Positions 18,203 to 27,385 of a DNA stretch of 64,000 nt are shown here, piece after piece. The DNA comes from Flavobacterium sp. UBA6135. GTDB lineage: Bacteria > Bacteroidota > Bacteroidia > Flavobacteriales > Flavobacteriaceae. Each line of letters starts with the position of its first letter. Position 1 is the first letter of the stretch. The stretch is from NCBI RefSeq assembly GCF_002428305.1, contig NZ_DIVJ01000040.1:229-64228 (forward strand), read 5' to 3'. Position numbers and translations under genes: made by a program. A model generated the notes under the pieces. The model was given only the letters and a program-made list of their open reading frames with translations. It was not told the DNA's origin and ran no database searches.

Positions 18203-19204
18203 ATGGAAAACATCACTTTTTTACATCCACAGTTTTTTTGGTTATTTACCTTGCTTCCCGTTGCAATTGGATGGTATTTTCTGAAAAGAAACAAACTGGA
18301 AGCCACTTTAAAAATAAGTTCTGTAAAAGGTTTTAAGGCTCAGCCTTCCTTTTTGGCAAAATTCAAACCTATGTTGTTTGTGTTTCGATTGTTGGCGTTG
18401 AGTTTTATCATTGTTGCCATGGCAAGACCAAGAACGGTTGATGTGAGTAATAAAACCAAAACCACTCGTGGTATAGATATCGTAATGGCCATTGACGTTT
18501 CAGGGAGTATGTTGGCTAGAGATTTAAAACCAAACCGATTGGAGTCCTTAAAAAAAGTGGCCGCTGAGTTTGTGGAAGCCAGAACAAACGATCGTTTTGG
18601 AATTGTGGTTTATGCCGCAGAAAGTTATACCAAAACTCCCGTTACCAGTGATAAATCCATCATTTTAGACGCCATTAAAGGCATCAAATACGACAATGTA
18701 ATTCAAGACGGAACAGGAATTGGCATGGGATTGGCAACAGCTGTAAATCGTTTGAAAGACAGTCAAGCCAAAAGTAGAGTAATCATTTTGTTAACAGACG
18801 GTGTAAATAATGCCGGATTCATTGAACCGGAAACAGCCGCCGATATTGCAAAAGAATATGGTATAAAGGTATATACTATTGGCATTGGTACAAACGGAAA
18901 TGCAGAATCGCCTTATGCATATGCTCCAAATGGTGGTTTTTTATATCGTTTAATGCCCGTTGAAATTGATGAACAATTGATGAAAAGTATTGCTCAAAAA
19001 ACAGATGGTGTTTATTTTAGAGCAACTAGTAATAGTAAGCTTCAAGAGATTTATGACGAGATTAATAAATTAGAAACAACAGAAATTGAAGAACAAAAAT
19101 TCTATAATTACGACGAAAAATACAAACCCTTAATATGGATTTCGGGTTTACTTTTGTTACTTGAAATTTTGTTAAAACAAACCTTATTTAGAGGATTATT
19201 ATAA
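18203..19204 (+). CDS. batA: BatA, VWA-domain membrane protein
   Basis: 333 residues. Two N-terminal TM segments (~8-25 and ~55-75), a periplasmic VWA domain with intact MIDAS DVSGS (~100), TDGVNNAG downstream, and a C-terminal TM. Known Bacteroides Bat proteins affect oxygen tolerance and cell-envelope stress; BatA and BatB are paralogues that likely form a complex. Starts 2 bases after the previous stop. Confidence 0.92.
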   Translation: MENITFLHPQFFWLFTLLPVAIGWYFLKRNKLEATLKISSVKGFKAQPSFLAKFKPMLFVFRLLALSFIIVAMARPRTVDVSNKTKTTRGIDIVMAIDVSGSMLARDLKPNRLESLKKVAAEFVEARTNDRFGIVVYAAESYTKTPVTSDKSIILDAIKGIKYDNVIQDGTGIGMGLATAVNRLKDSQAKSRVIILLTDGVNNAGFIEPETAADIAKEYGIKVYTIGIGTNGNAESPYAYAPNGGFLYRLMPVEIDEQLMKSIAQKTDGVYFRATSNSKLQEIYDEINKLETTEIEEQKFYNYDEKYKPLIWISGLLLLLEILLKQTLFRGLL

Positions 19205-19208
19205 AAGT

Positions 19209-20249
19209 ATGATTCAGTTTGAAGATAAAATATATTTCTATTTCTTGGCAATTATTCCGGTAGTGTTGCTGCTTTTTCTATGGAATTTATATTGGAAAAG
19301 AAAAAAACAAAAGGAATATGGTGATTTACATTTAGTAAAAAAACTTAGTCCTGAGAAATCCGTTTTTAAGCCTATTTTAAAAATGAGCTTTATTTTATTG
19401 GCATTAGCCAGTTTGATTATTGGATTGGTAAATCCAAAAATGGGTTCAAAACTTGAAACGGTTAAACGAGAGGGAATTGATATTGTTTTTGCTATTGACG
19501 TATCTAAAAGTATGCTTGCAGAAGATGTGGCTCCTAACCGATTGGATAAGACAAAACAAATTGTAACGCAAATAATCAATCAATTAGGAAGTGACAGAAT
19601 TGGAATAGTGGCCTATGCCGGAAGTGCTTTTCCGGTCTTGCCTATTACAACAGACTATGGGGTAGCAAAAATGTTTTTGCAAAGCATGAACACGGATATG
19701 GTTTCGTCACAAGGAACTTCTTTAGACCAAGCTATTGAACTTTCTACCGGTTTTTTTGAAGAAGGAAGTGCTACAAACAAGCTAATCATTTTAATTTCTG
19801 ATGGTGAAGATCATTCGGAAGGAATTGAATCGGCTATTGAATTGGCTACAAAAAACAACACCAAGATTCTAACCATTGGCGTGGGAACAGAAAAAGGCGG
19901 GCCCATTCCAATAAAACGAAACGGCGTTGTTCAGAGTTTTAAACGTGACAGAAATGACGAGGTGGTCATCACAAAATTTAATGAAGCTACTCTAAAGCAA
20001 ATTGCAAAAGCTACAAAAGGAGATTATATTAGCGGCGATCAAACCAAAAAAGTTTTGGAATTTGTAAAAAATGCTCTCGATAATATTGAAAAAACAGAAT
20101 TTGAAACCACACAATTTGCCGATTTTAAATCGCAGTTCCAATGGTTTTTAGGCATTGCTTTTGTATTATTGTTTTTAGATATTTTTCTGTTAGAACGGAA
20201 AACAGGATGGATAAGTAAGTTGAATTTATTTAATGAAAAAGAATCATGA
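19209..20249 (+). CDS. batB: BatB, VWA-domain membrane protein
   Basis: 346 residues, same architecture as BatA: TMs at ~8-25 and ~60-78, MIDAS DVSKS (~97), SDGEDHSEG, and a C-terminal TM (WFLGIAFVLLFLDIFLL). The MIDAS Gly of BatA is Lys here, a normal BatB variant. Begins 4 bases after batA and overlaps batC by ATGA, so the three are translationally coupled. Confidence 0.92.
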   Translation: MIQFEDKIYFYFLAIIPVVLLLFLWNLYWKRKKQKEYGDLHLVKKLSPEKSVFKPILKMSFILLALASLIIGLVNPKMGSKLETVKREGIDIVFAIDVSKSMLAEDVAPNRLDKTKQIVTQIINQLGSDRIGIVAYAGSAFPVLPITTDYGVAKMFLQSMNTDMVSSQGTSLDQAIELSTGFFEEGSATNKLIILISDGEDHSEGIESAIELATKNNTKILTIGVGTEKGGPIPIKRNGVVQSFKRDRNDEVVITKFNEATLKQIAKATKGDYISGDQTKKVLEFVKNALDNIEKTEFETTQFADFKSQFQWFLGIAFVLLFLDIFLLERKTGWISKLNLFNEKES

Positions 20250-21004
20250 AAAAGCAATTAATTTTACTATTTTTCTTTGTTGCAAGCATTCTTTCTGCTC
20301 AAGAAGAAAAGAAAGAAAAAGACAAAGTGTTGCCCAAAGCAAACAAAGAATTTCAGAATCAAAAATTTAAAGAAGCAGAGGCCAAATACCGAATTTCAAA
20401 TTCAAAAGATTTGTCAGGTTCAAAAGCGGCTTATAATTTAGGCAATGCCATTTATAGACAAGACCAAAGTAGTGAAGCTAAGTTTGCTTATTCACAAGCT
20501 CTTGAAAAAGCTACAACCAAAGAAGAAAAACACAAGGCATTTCACAATATTGGAAATGTTTTTATGAAAGAAAAACAATATGGTAAAGCCGTTGAAGCTT
20601 ATAAAAATGCGTTGCGAAATAATCCTTCAGACGAACAAACCCGCTATAATTATGCTTTGGCCAAAGAGTATTTGAAAAACAATCCGGAAGATCCTGATGA
20701 TGGTGGCGACAAAGACAAGGAAAAAAGCGAAGACAAAAAGGACGAAAATAAAGAAAAACAAGACCAAAATAATCAAGAGAAAAAAGACCAAGATAAGAAG
20801 GATCAAGATAATAAGGGAGAAGACAAAAAAGACAATCCCGATAAAAATCAACATGGACAGCCAAAGCCACAACCTTCAGGAATTTCTAAAGAGCGATTAG
20901 AAAATCTTTTGGATGCGGTGAATAAAGAAGAAAAAAAGGTTCAGGATAAAGTAAACAAAGAAAAAATCAAAACCGCTCCGGTTCAAACGGAAAAGGATTG
21001 GTAA
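20246..21004 (+). CDS. batC: BatC, TPR protein with charged tail
   Basis: 252 residues: signal peptide ~1-18, three TPR-like repeats (~25-150: AAYNLGNAIYRQ, AFHNIGNVFMKEKQYGKAVEAYKNAL), then ~60 residues of low-complexity Lys/Asp/Glu/Gln sequence and a short conserved C-terminal helix (ISKERLENLLDAVNKEE). The stop-start overlap with batB is ATGA. TPRs likely organise the Bat complex in the periplasm. The A-rich low-complexity DNA creates spurious ORFs in other frames. Confidence 0.88.
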   Translation: MKKQLILLFFFVASILSAQEEKKEKDKVLPKANKEFQNQKFKEAEAKYRISNSKDLSGSKAAYNLGNAIYRQDQSSEAKFAYSQALEKATTKEEKHKAFHNIGNVFMKEKQYGKAVEAYKNALRNNPSDEQTRYNYALAKEYLKNNPEDPDDGGDKDKEKSEDKKDENKEKQDQNNQEKKDQDKKDQDNKGEDKKDNPDKNQHGQPKPQPSGISKERLENLLDAVNKEEKKVQDKVNKEKIKTAPVQTEKDW

Positions 21005-21026
21005 TTTGTAAGACAATTTAAGAAAA

Positions 21027-22784
21027 ATGAAAAAGTATATTTTTATACTATTCCTATCTATGCAAAGCTTAATGGCTCAAGTTCAATTTGAAGCCAAAGT
21101 AAGCAAAACCACTTTGGGATTAAACGAACGACTTCGTATTGATTTTGTCATGAATGTGGATGGCGATAATTTTAATCCGCCTTCATTTGATGGATTTCGA
21201 GTAGTAGGTGGTCCGAGTCAACAAGTAAGTCAAAGTTGGGTGAACGGAAAAAGCAGTTTTAATAAAGTCTATACCTATTTTCTGTTGCCAACCCAACGAG
21301 GTGCTGTTACAATTAGACAAGCTTCTATTGAATACCAAGGACAAACCTATAAAACGACTCCGCTTTCTGTTAATGTCACTGCCGCCGTTGAACAACCAAA
21401 AGACCCAAATGACACCTCTATTTCTATCAATGATGCATTGCATTTAGTGGCGGAGGTGAATAAAACGAATCCGTATCTCAACGAACCCATCACGGTAGTT
21501 TATAAATTGTATTTCAGTTATAACATCGGAATTACAAATTGGAGGGAATTGGACAAACCAAAATACAATGATTTTTGGAGTCAAAATATTGATATTAAGC
21601 AATTATCTGCTGAAGAAGGTACTTACAACGGCGAAAAATTCAGGTATGTTGTTTTGCGAAAAACCGTTTTATATCCTCAAAAGTCCGGAAAATTAGAAAT
21701 TGAACCGTTGTCGTTAGATATTGATGTTGAATTACCAACCAACCGTAGAGACATTTTTGGTCGAGTATTAATGACCCGAGACAATAAAAGAGTTTCTGCC
21801 GGAAGTAAAGTGATTACAGTTAAGCCACTTCCTGAAAACGGGAAACCGGATGATTTTACAGGAGCAGTTGGTAAGTTTGATTTTCAAGTTGTTCCTTCAA
21901 GAACTACTTTAAAACATGGCGAAAGCACCGATTTAGACATTACTGTTACAGGAACAGGAAATTTAAAGTTATTTAATCTTCCAAAGCCTGTTGTGCCATC
22001 CTCATTGGAAATGTATGAGCCGGTTCATTCCGAAAACGTATCCACGCCATTGTCAGGAATGACCGGAAAAATTTCAGACAAGTACACCATTATACCGCAG
22101 TATAAAGGAAATTATACTATCAAACCCATTCGTTTCTCCTATTTTGATTATGCGGCAGGGGCTTATAAAACCTTAACATCACAAGAAATTGTTATTAGTG
22201 TTCTTGACGGACCTTCCGCAGGAGATAAACAAGATATTGTTCAGGAAAATGCGGTGGTTAAGAATCAAATTTCAAATTCAGATCAATTTAAATACATTCA
22301 TTTAAAAACAAAACTTTCACCAATCAACAAAAAGGCATTTTTTGGTTCTACACTTTTTTATGTTTTGTTGGGATTGCCTTTTTTACTGATCCCACTCATT
22401 ATTTTATTTAAGAAAAAGAAAGAAGCAATTGATGGTGATGTGGTTGGAAACAAGCTGAAATTGAACACTAAATTAGCTAAGAAATTTTTATCTGAAGCCA
22501 AAAAACAAATTGGAACAAAAGAACCTTTTTATGTTGCTTTAGAACGCTCTTTGCACAACTTTTTGAAAGCCAAACTAAAAATTGAAACTTCAGAAATGAG
22601 TAAAGATAAAATTAGAGCGACCTTGACAGAAAAGAAAGCACAGCCTGAAACGATAGATTTATTTATTCAACTCACCGAAAACTGTGAATTTGCCCGATAT
22701 GCACCTTCAACAACGGTAGCCATGCAACAAGATTATGACAAAGCAGTTGAAGTAATTTCAGAATTAGAAAAACAAATAGTTTAA
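21027..22784 (+). CDS. batD: BatD, oxygen-tolerance protein
   Basis: 585 residues. Signal peptide (..SLMAQ), repeated beta domains of the BatD family (VSKTTLGLNERLRIDFVMN, RGAVTIRQASIEYQGQ, GSKVITVKPLPENGKP), one TM at ~440-462 (LFYVLLGLPFLLIPLIILF) and a C-terminal cytoplasmic helical domain (~475-585). Follows batC by 22 bases. Confidence 0.9.
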   Translation: MKKYIFILFLSMQSLMAQVQFEAKVSKTTLGLNERLRIDFVMNVDGDNFNPPSFDGFRVVGGPSQQVSQSWVNGKSSFNKVYTYFLLPTQRGAVTIRQASIEYQGQTYKTTPLSVNVTAAVEQPKDPNDTSISINDALHLVAEVNKTNPYLNEPITVVYKLYFSYNIGITNWRELDKPKYNDFWSQNIDIKQLSAEEGTYNGEKFRYVVLRKTVLYPQKSGKLEIEPLSLDIDVELPTNRRDIFGRVLMTRDNKRVSAGSKVITVKPLPENGKPDDFTGAVGKFDFQVVPSRTTLKHGESTDLDITVTGTGNLKLFNLPKPVVPSSLEMYEPVHSENVSTPLSGMTGKISDKYTIIPQYKGNYTIKPIRFSYFDYAAGAYKTLTSQEIVISVLDGPSAGDKQDIVQENAVVKNQISNSDQFKYIHLKTKLSPINKKAFFGSTLFYVLLGLPFLLIPLIILFKKKKEAIDGDVVGNKLKLNTKLAKKFLSEAKKQIGTKEPFYVALERSLHNFLKAKLKIETSEMSKDKIRATLTEKKAQPETIDLFIQLTENCEFARYAPSTTVAMQQDYDKAVEVISELEKQIV

Positions 22785-22796
22785 TTTCAAAATAGG

Positions 22797-23546
22797 ATGA
22801 TGAAACGAGTTTTATATATTACGCTATTTTTTTTAACCCAATTAATTGGGGCTCAAAGTGTTTTTGACAAAGGAAACGAACACTACAGAAACGGAAATTA
22901 TAACGAAGCAATTGCTGCTTATGAAAGTATCATTAAAGGCAAAAAAGAATCGTGTGATTTGTATTTTAATCTGGCGAATGCTTATTATAAATTAGACAAA
23001 GTGGGTCCCGCAATTTATTATTATGAAAAAGCATTACAAATTAGTCCGAATGATAAAGACATTCAGAATAATTTAAAATTTGCCAAAAGCAAAACCATTG
23101 ATGATATCAAAGAAATTCCAAAAGTGGGTTTTGAAAAATTCATACAAAACCTAACTTCGTCGTTTCATTCTGATACTTGGGCAAAAATTGCCGTTGGATT
23201 TTCTGTGTTGTTTTTGTTGTTTTTTATTGGATATTATTTTTCGGAAACAACACTTTCAAAACGAATTTACTTCATCGGATTGTTTATTGTTCCGTTTTTA
23301 TTACTTCTTTCTGTTTTAGCAGCTTGGTTTGAAAAAAGCCAGGATCAAAAAGAACGACCGGCAATTGTTTTCGCTGAAAAAACAACTGTTTTAAATGAAC
23401 CTCGAAACAATGCTACAGAAGCTTTTATTTTGCATGAAGGCACCAAAGTTTTTGTTTTGGAATCGTTAGACCAATGGAAAAAAATTCAACTTACCGACGA
23501 ATCTGAAGGTTGGATTTTAAGCGAAGCAATTAAGGAGTTGAAGTAG
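22797..23546 (+). CDS. batE: BatE, TPR plus SH3-like membrane protein
   Basis: 249 residues: signal sequence, two or three TPRs (NEHYRNGNYNEAIAAYESI, ANAYYKLDKVGPAIYYYEKALQ), two TMs (~130-150, ~158-178), and a C-terminal bacterial SH3 domain (KTTVLNEPRNNATEAFILHEGTKVFVL... begins ~197). Two ATGs in tandem at 22797 and 22800. The last 17 bases overlap the convergent cvpA-like gene, so no terminator separates them. Confidence 0.88.
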   Translation: MMKRVLYITLFFLTQLIGAQSVFDKGNEHYRNGNYNEAIAAYESIIKGKKESCDLYFNLANAYYKLDKVGPAIYYYEKALQISPNDKDIQNNLKFAKSKTIDDIKEIPKVGFEKFIQNLTSSFHSDTWAKIAVGFSVLFLLFFIGYYFSETTLSKRIYFIGLFIVPFLLLLSVLAAWFEKSQDQKERPAIVFAEKTTVLNEPRNNATEAFILHEGTKVFVLESLDQWKKIQLTDESEGWILSEAIKELK

Positions 23547-24048
23547 TTTCTTCATAGAGTTCTTTCACGTCTTCAATCCATTCGTTAACCATTGGCATCA
23601 TAAAAGCTGTGGTGTCTAAAATGGGTCTGTAAAAAATAGAATTGTCTTGTTTTTCCTCTGAAATCAATTGGTTGTCTACATTTATTTTTTGAACTAAATT
23701 CAAAACAATCCCAAGTAGCAATGCTGTTTTTATTACACTGAATACACCTCCGGCTAATTTATTGATCCAACCTAAAAAAGCAAAGCTGGCTATTTGTGTG
23801 AAAATTTTTGCCAATAAGTGAACGCCAATCACCACCAAAATCAATGTGATAACAAAAGAAGTAATTTGAACCGTTTGCGGATTCCAACTTACAAAACCTT
23901 CCAAAAAACCTTTCACCAAATAGGAAAATTTAATAGCAATAAATACACCTAAAATAAAGGAGATGATTGAAGCAATTTCTACAAACAAACCGTTTTTAAT
24001 ACCTTGATACAATCCAATAATCAATAAAATTCCAATCGCAATATCCAT
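23530..24048 (-). CDS. CvpA-family membrane protein
   Basis: 172 residues with four TM helices (~2-20, 28-48, 62-85, 98-120) and the CvpA-type start MDIAIGILLIIGLYQGIKNG. In E. coli the family is linked to colicin V export and envelope homeostasis; the role here is unknown. Convergent with, and overlapping, the end of batE. Confidence 0.85.
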   Translation of the reverse strand: MDIAIGILLIIGLYQGIKNGLFVEIASIISFILGVFIAIKFSYLVKGFLEGFVSWNPQTVQITSFVITLILVVIGVHLLAKIFTQIASFAFLGWINKLAGGVFSVIKTALLLGIVLNLVQKINVDNQLISEEKQDNSIFYRPILDTTAFMMPMVNEWIEDVKELYEETTSTP

Positions 24049-24104
24049 TTCAATAAAATAAGTTCACTAAAATAGTAATTTCAATTTAATAAGAAGCAAC
24101 TTCT

Positions 24105-24112
24105 TATCTTTG
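24105..24112 (+). promoter_or_regulatory. -7 element upstream of the 24179 gene
   Basis: TATCTTTG matches TAnnTTTG, about 70 bases before the start codon; a TTTC ~22 bases upstream may be the -33 element. Confidence 0.55.
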
Positions 24113-24148
24113 CAAAAAAAACAGCGTAGTTGATTGAAGAAATAATTC

Positions 24149-24176
24149 TTCCATCTTCCCGCTTTCATCTTCCCGC
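24149..24176 (+). repeat. Heptamer tract abutting a start codon
   Basis: Four 7-base units alternating TTCCATC/TTTCATC with TTCCCGC, ending 2 bases before the ATG at 24179, so it lies in the ribosome-binding region. Confidence 0.8.
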
Positions 24177-24178
24177 TT

Positions 24179-24535
24179 ATGTCAAGAGATATTCAATTAA
24201 AAGAACGTTGGGAAAACGTTGTCACCATACTATCCAATCAATTTGCCGAAGGCGAACAGCTTGATTTGGATGCCATTATTTATTTAATTGGTGTTCAAGA
24301 ATTGGGCAAAGTGAAACAAACTTTCAAAAAAGACGAGAAAATAGAACTCATGCACATTGCCATTTGCCGTTTGCTCGAGCCGTATGGTTATTATGAATTT
24401 GAGTTTTTTGATAACGACGGTTGGCCCCATTACAAGGTAAAAGAAGAATTGCCGCCACTTAAAGCCGGAGAACAAAGTGTTTTGATGAAAGATGCGATTG
24501 TGACTTATTTTTTGGAGAGAGAATTGATAAAGTGA
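24179..24535 (+). CDS. Conserved hypothetical upstream of pheS
   Basis: 118 residues, soluble, mixed alpha/beta, strongly acidic-aromatic (PYGYYEFEFFDNDGWPHYK). No motif that I recognise; it looks like a Flavobacteriaceae-specific family. It is flanked on both sides by heptamer repeats and is followed by pheS, which has its own promoter. Real gene: good promoter, intact frame and sensible composition. Confidence 0.7.
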   Translation: MSRDIQLKERWENVVTILSNQFAEGEQLDLDAIIYLIGVQELGKVKQTFKKDEKIELMHIAICRLLEPYGYYEFEFFDNDGWPHYKVKEELPPLKAGEQSVLMKDAIVTYFLERELIK

Positions 24536-24616
24536 TTGGTAATTAGAACGAGTAATTAGTTGCTGGATACCACTATTTTAGGCTAATCACTAATTACTTT
24601 TTCACTAATCACTAAA
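24531..24616. repeat. Inverted heptamer-repeat element between 24179 gene and pheS
   Basis: AGTGATT- and GGTAATT-type units on the left, CTAATCA and CTAATTA on the right as reverse complement, with a less regular centre. Same unit type as the element at 12593. Confidence 0.8.
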
Positions 24617-24630
24617 AAAAACTAAATTTG
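24600..24630 (+). promoter_or_regulatory. pheS promoter
   Basis: TTTC, 19 bases, TAAATTTG (24623-24630). The -33 half overlaps the end of the heptamer element. ATG follows 19 bases later. Confidence 0.6.
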
Positions 24631-24649
24631 CACCTTTACAGCACGAACG

Positions 24650-25669
24650 ATGATAGATAAGATAAAAGAATACATTGGCGAAGCAGCCGCTTTTCAAACC
24701 GATAACAAAGAAACACTTGAGCAATTCCGAATTAAATTTTTAGGAAGCAAAGGTTTGTTGAAAGATTTGTTTGCCGAATTTAAAAATGTTCCCAACGAAC
24801 AGAAAAAAGAATTTGGTCAGGTAATCAATACGTTGAAAAACACGGCAGAAGAAAAGGTAAAATCCATTCAGGAAATGCTGGAAAGCAAAGAAGAATCGGT
24901 TGGACTTTTTGGCGATTTAACGCGTCCGGGGCAACCTTTTCCGATTGGTTCCCGTCATCCTATTTCGTTGGTGAAAAATCAAGTTATTGATATTTTTTCA
25001 ACCATCGGATTCAACGTTTCTGAAGGTCCGGAAATTGAAGACGATTGGCATAATTTTACCGCATTAAACCTTCCGGAATACCATCCGGCGAGAGATATGC
25101 AGGATACTTTTTTTATTCAAACCAATCCCGATGTTTTGTTGCGAACGCACACTTCTTCCGTTCAGGTGCGATACATGGAAAACAACAAACCGCCAATCAG
25201 AACGATTTCACCGGGACGAGTTTTCCGTAACGAAGCTGTTTCTTCCCGTTCACACTGTATTTTCCATCAAGTGGAAGGTTTGTATATTGATAAAGATGTT
25301 TCGTTTGCCGACTTAAAGCAAACACTTTTATATTTCACTAAAGAAATGTTCGGAAAGTCAAAGATTCGTTTGCGACCTTCTTATTTTCCTTTTACGGAGC
25401 CAAGTGCTGAGGTTGATATTTATTGGGGTTTAAAAACCGAAACCGATTACCGAATTACCAAAGGAACAGGTTGGTTGGAAATTATGGGTTGCGGAATGGT
25501 TGACCCGAATGTTTTGAAAAACTGCGGCATCAATCCGGATGAATTCAATGGTTTTGCTTTTGGTATGGGAATTGAGCGTATTGCGATGTTGTTATACCAA
25601 ATTGGCGACATTAGAATGTTTTATGAAAACGATGTTCGTTTCTTGGAACAATTTAAAACGAGTATATAA
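24650..25669 (+). CDS. pheS: Phenylalanine-tRNA ligase alpha subunit
   Basis: 339 residues, full length. N-terminal coiled coil (~1-85), then the class II core with motif 2 (FRNEAVSSRSHCIFHQVEG) and motif 3 (FAFGMGIERIAML). Charges tRNA-Phe as an alpha2beta2 enzyme with PheT, whose gene is not in the window. The Ala/Gly position that sets specificity (FAFGMG) is standard. Confidence 0.97.
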   Translation: MIDKIKEYIGEAAAFQTDNKETLEQFRIKFLGSKGLLKDLFAEFKNVPNEQKKEFGQVINTLKNTAEEKVKSIQEMLESKEESVGLFGDLTRPGQPFPIGSRHPISLVKNQVIDIFSTIGFNVSEGPEIEDDWHNFTALNLPEYHPARDMQDTFFIQTNPDVLLRTHTSSVQVRYMENNKPPIRTISPGRVFRNEAVSSRSHCIFHQVEGLYIDKDVSFADLKQTLLYFTKEMFGKSKIRLRPSYFPFTEPSAEVDIYWGLKTETDYRITKGTGWLEIMGCGMVDPNVLKNCGINPDEFNGFAFGMGIERIAMLLYQIGDIRMFYENDVRFLEQFKTSI

Positions 25670-25675
25670 ATTCAC

Positions 25676-25698
25676 GATTAAACCTGTCAGGTTTAATC
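25676..25698. repeat. 23-bp palindrome after pheS
   Basis: GATTAAACCTG and its exact reverse complement flank one T. The core AAACCTGNCAGGTTT looks like a mobile palindromic repeat; it is followed by CTTTGTG and CCTTAGT, two further 7-base units (25703-25716). No T-tract, so not a typical terminator. Confidence 0.8.
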
Positions 25699-25731
25699 CA
25701 AACTTTGTGCCTTAGTGGCAAAAAATAAAAA

Positions 25732-26139
25732 ATGAAAGCGGATATCACCATTCCAAAAGTAGAAAACGTCTTTTTAGCCGCCATTCAAGAATGGAGTGAC
25801 GACTTTATGGAAAACATTTGGAATGTCTATCTGATTAACGACAGCGACTTCAAATTAGACAGCGTCATGGTGGTTTCAAAAGCTTTTGGAACAATTGATG
25901 GTGAAATGAAAAAAACGTCGTTATTACGCCATGCTTTCATTGAGATTGAATCGGTTTCGGCCGTAAAAATTGAAATGATTGAACCGAAAGTGTTGGCTTT
26001 GAACAACGAATTTATGGTTACGTTTTTTATCGGAAATACTTTATACGATAAAAAATTTACCTTCAGAACCAATACCATCAACGAACGAGCCACGGAAGAA
26101 GTACCGGTTTTGTTTAAGAATGGCGTGGTGGTCAAGTAA
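25732..26139 (+). CDS. Conserved hypothetical after pheS
   Basis: 135 residues. Compact beta-rich protein (NIWNVYLINDSDFKLDSVMVVSKAFG ... RHAFIEIESVSAVKIEMIEPKVL) without a signal peptide. I recognise no domain. It commonly seems to travel next to pheS in this family, which is inference. It lies downstream of the palindromic repeat. Confidence 0.65.
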   Translation: MKADITIPKVENVFLAAIQEWSDDFMENIWNVYLINDSDFKLDSVMVVSKAFGTIDGEMKKTSLLRHAFIEIESVSAVKIEMIEPKVLALNNEFMVTFFIGNTLYDKKFTFRTNTINERATEEVPVLFKNGVVVK

Positions 26140-26144
26140 CGTGT

Positions 26145-26363
26145 TTATTCTTTTTTCTCAAGTTTTACTTTGTCTTTCCAACTGTAGTATCCAATAAAAA
26201 AAGTTCCAATTAGAATATATCCCACATACCTTAAGTAATAAGCAAAACTTGAAATTTGATCATAAAACGAATTTTCTCGTAAATCAAATAGTGTCATAAT
26301 TACACACATGACAGAACCCCAAATCAGTCCTGTTTTTAGTTGATATTTCCAACGTGAATTCAT
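26145..26363 (-). CDS. Small two-TM membrane protein
   Basis: 72 residues with two hydrophobic stretches (TGLIWGSVMCVIMTLF and YLRYVGYILIGTFFIGYY) separated by a charged loop, plus a Lys/Glu-rich tail. The start codon abuts the gpsA stop with no gap, so it is translated from the gpsA transcript. Function unknown. Confidence 0.6.
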   Translation of the reverse strand: MNSRWKYQLKTGLIWGSVMCVIMTLFDLRENSFYDQISSFAYYLRYVGYILIGTFFIGYYSWKDKVKLEKKE

Positions 26364-27359
26364 CTAATCCAACTTATCTGTTAATTTTTTAAACACTTTT
26401 TTTGGTTCTTTTCCTTCATACAAAATTTCATAAACCGCATCAATAATTGGTGTTTTAGCTCCATACTCTTGGTTTAGTTTATAAGCACTTTTAACGGCAT
26501 AATAGCCTTCGGCAACCATACTCATTTCCATCATGGCACTTTTCACGGTGTAACCTTTTCCAATCATGTTTCCAAACATTCGGTTTCTTGAAAACACGGA
26601 ATAGCCGGTTACCAATAAATCGCCCAAATAAGCAGAATCATTGATGTTTCGTTTCATTTTATGCACTTTTCGGATGAATTTTTTCATTTCGCGAATGGCA
26701 TTACTCATCAATAACGCTTGAAAATTATCGCCATAACCTAAACCGTGAGCCATTCCAGCTGCAATGGCATAAATGTTTTTCAACATCGCGGCATATTCGG
26801 TTCCGATGATATCATCAGAAATTTTGGTTTTGATGTAATTGCTGTTTAAATTTTTGGCTACAATTTTTGCCTTTGAAGCATCAGCACAAGCAATCGTTAA
26901 ATAGGAAAGACGTTCCAATGCTACTTCTTCAGCGTGACACGGACCGGTAATCACGCCAATGTTATCATATGGAATGTCGTATTGCTTATGAAAATGTTCG
27001 CCTACAATCAAAAACGTTTCGGGAACAATTCCTTTGATGGCAGAAAAAATCACTTTATCGTTTAAAGATTCAGTCAATTTTTCCAATTCTGTATTTAAAA
27101 ATGCAGATGGAATGGCAAATATTAAAATATCGGCATAACTGACCGCTTCATTAATATCTGTGGTAAGTTTTAATTTTTTAGTATCAAATTCAACCGAACT
27201 AAGGTAGTTCGGATTGTGCTTTTCGGTTTTTATATGGTCGATGGCGTTTTGATTTCGCATGTACCAACAAATTTCAGCTTGGTTAACGCACAACATTTTG
27301 GCAATTGCTGTCGCCCAGCTTCCGCCACCGATAACAGCAAATTTTGGAGATTCGTTCAT
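26364..27359 (-). CDS. gpsA: Glycerol-3-phosphate dehydrogenase [NAD(P)+]
   Basis: 331 residues. Rossmann motif GGGSWATAIAKML (~11), IFAIPSAFL, active-site Lys in EYAAMLKNIYAIAAGMAHGLGYGDN, and the conserved YSVFSRNRMFG segment. Reduces dihydroxyacetone phosphate to sn-glycerol-3-phosphate for phospholipid synthesis; cytoplasmic. Confidence 0.95.
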   Translation of the reverse strand: MNESPKFAVIGGGSWATAIAKMLCVNQAEICWYMRNQNAIDHIKTEKHNPNYLSSVEFDTKKLKLTTDINEAVSYADILIFAIPSAFLNTELEKLTESLNDKVIFSAIKGIVPETFLIVGEHFHKQYDIPYDNIGVITGPCHAEEVALERLSYLTIACADASKAKIVAKNLNSNYIKTKISDDIIGTEYAAMLKNIYAIAAGMAHGLGYGDNFQALLMSNAIREMKKFIRKVHKMKRNINDSAYLGDLLVTGYSVFSRNRMFGNMIGKGYTVKSAMMEMSMVAEGYYAVKSAYKLNQEYGAKTPIIDAVYEILYEGKEPKKVFKKLTDKLD

Positions 27360-27385
27360 TCGTTAGTTTGTTTGGAAAGGTAAAT

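Noticed and set aside
20562..20900. Several Lys- or Phe/Leu-rich ORFs across batC
   Set aside because: Produced by the A-rich low-complexity tail of BatC in other frames.
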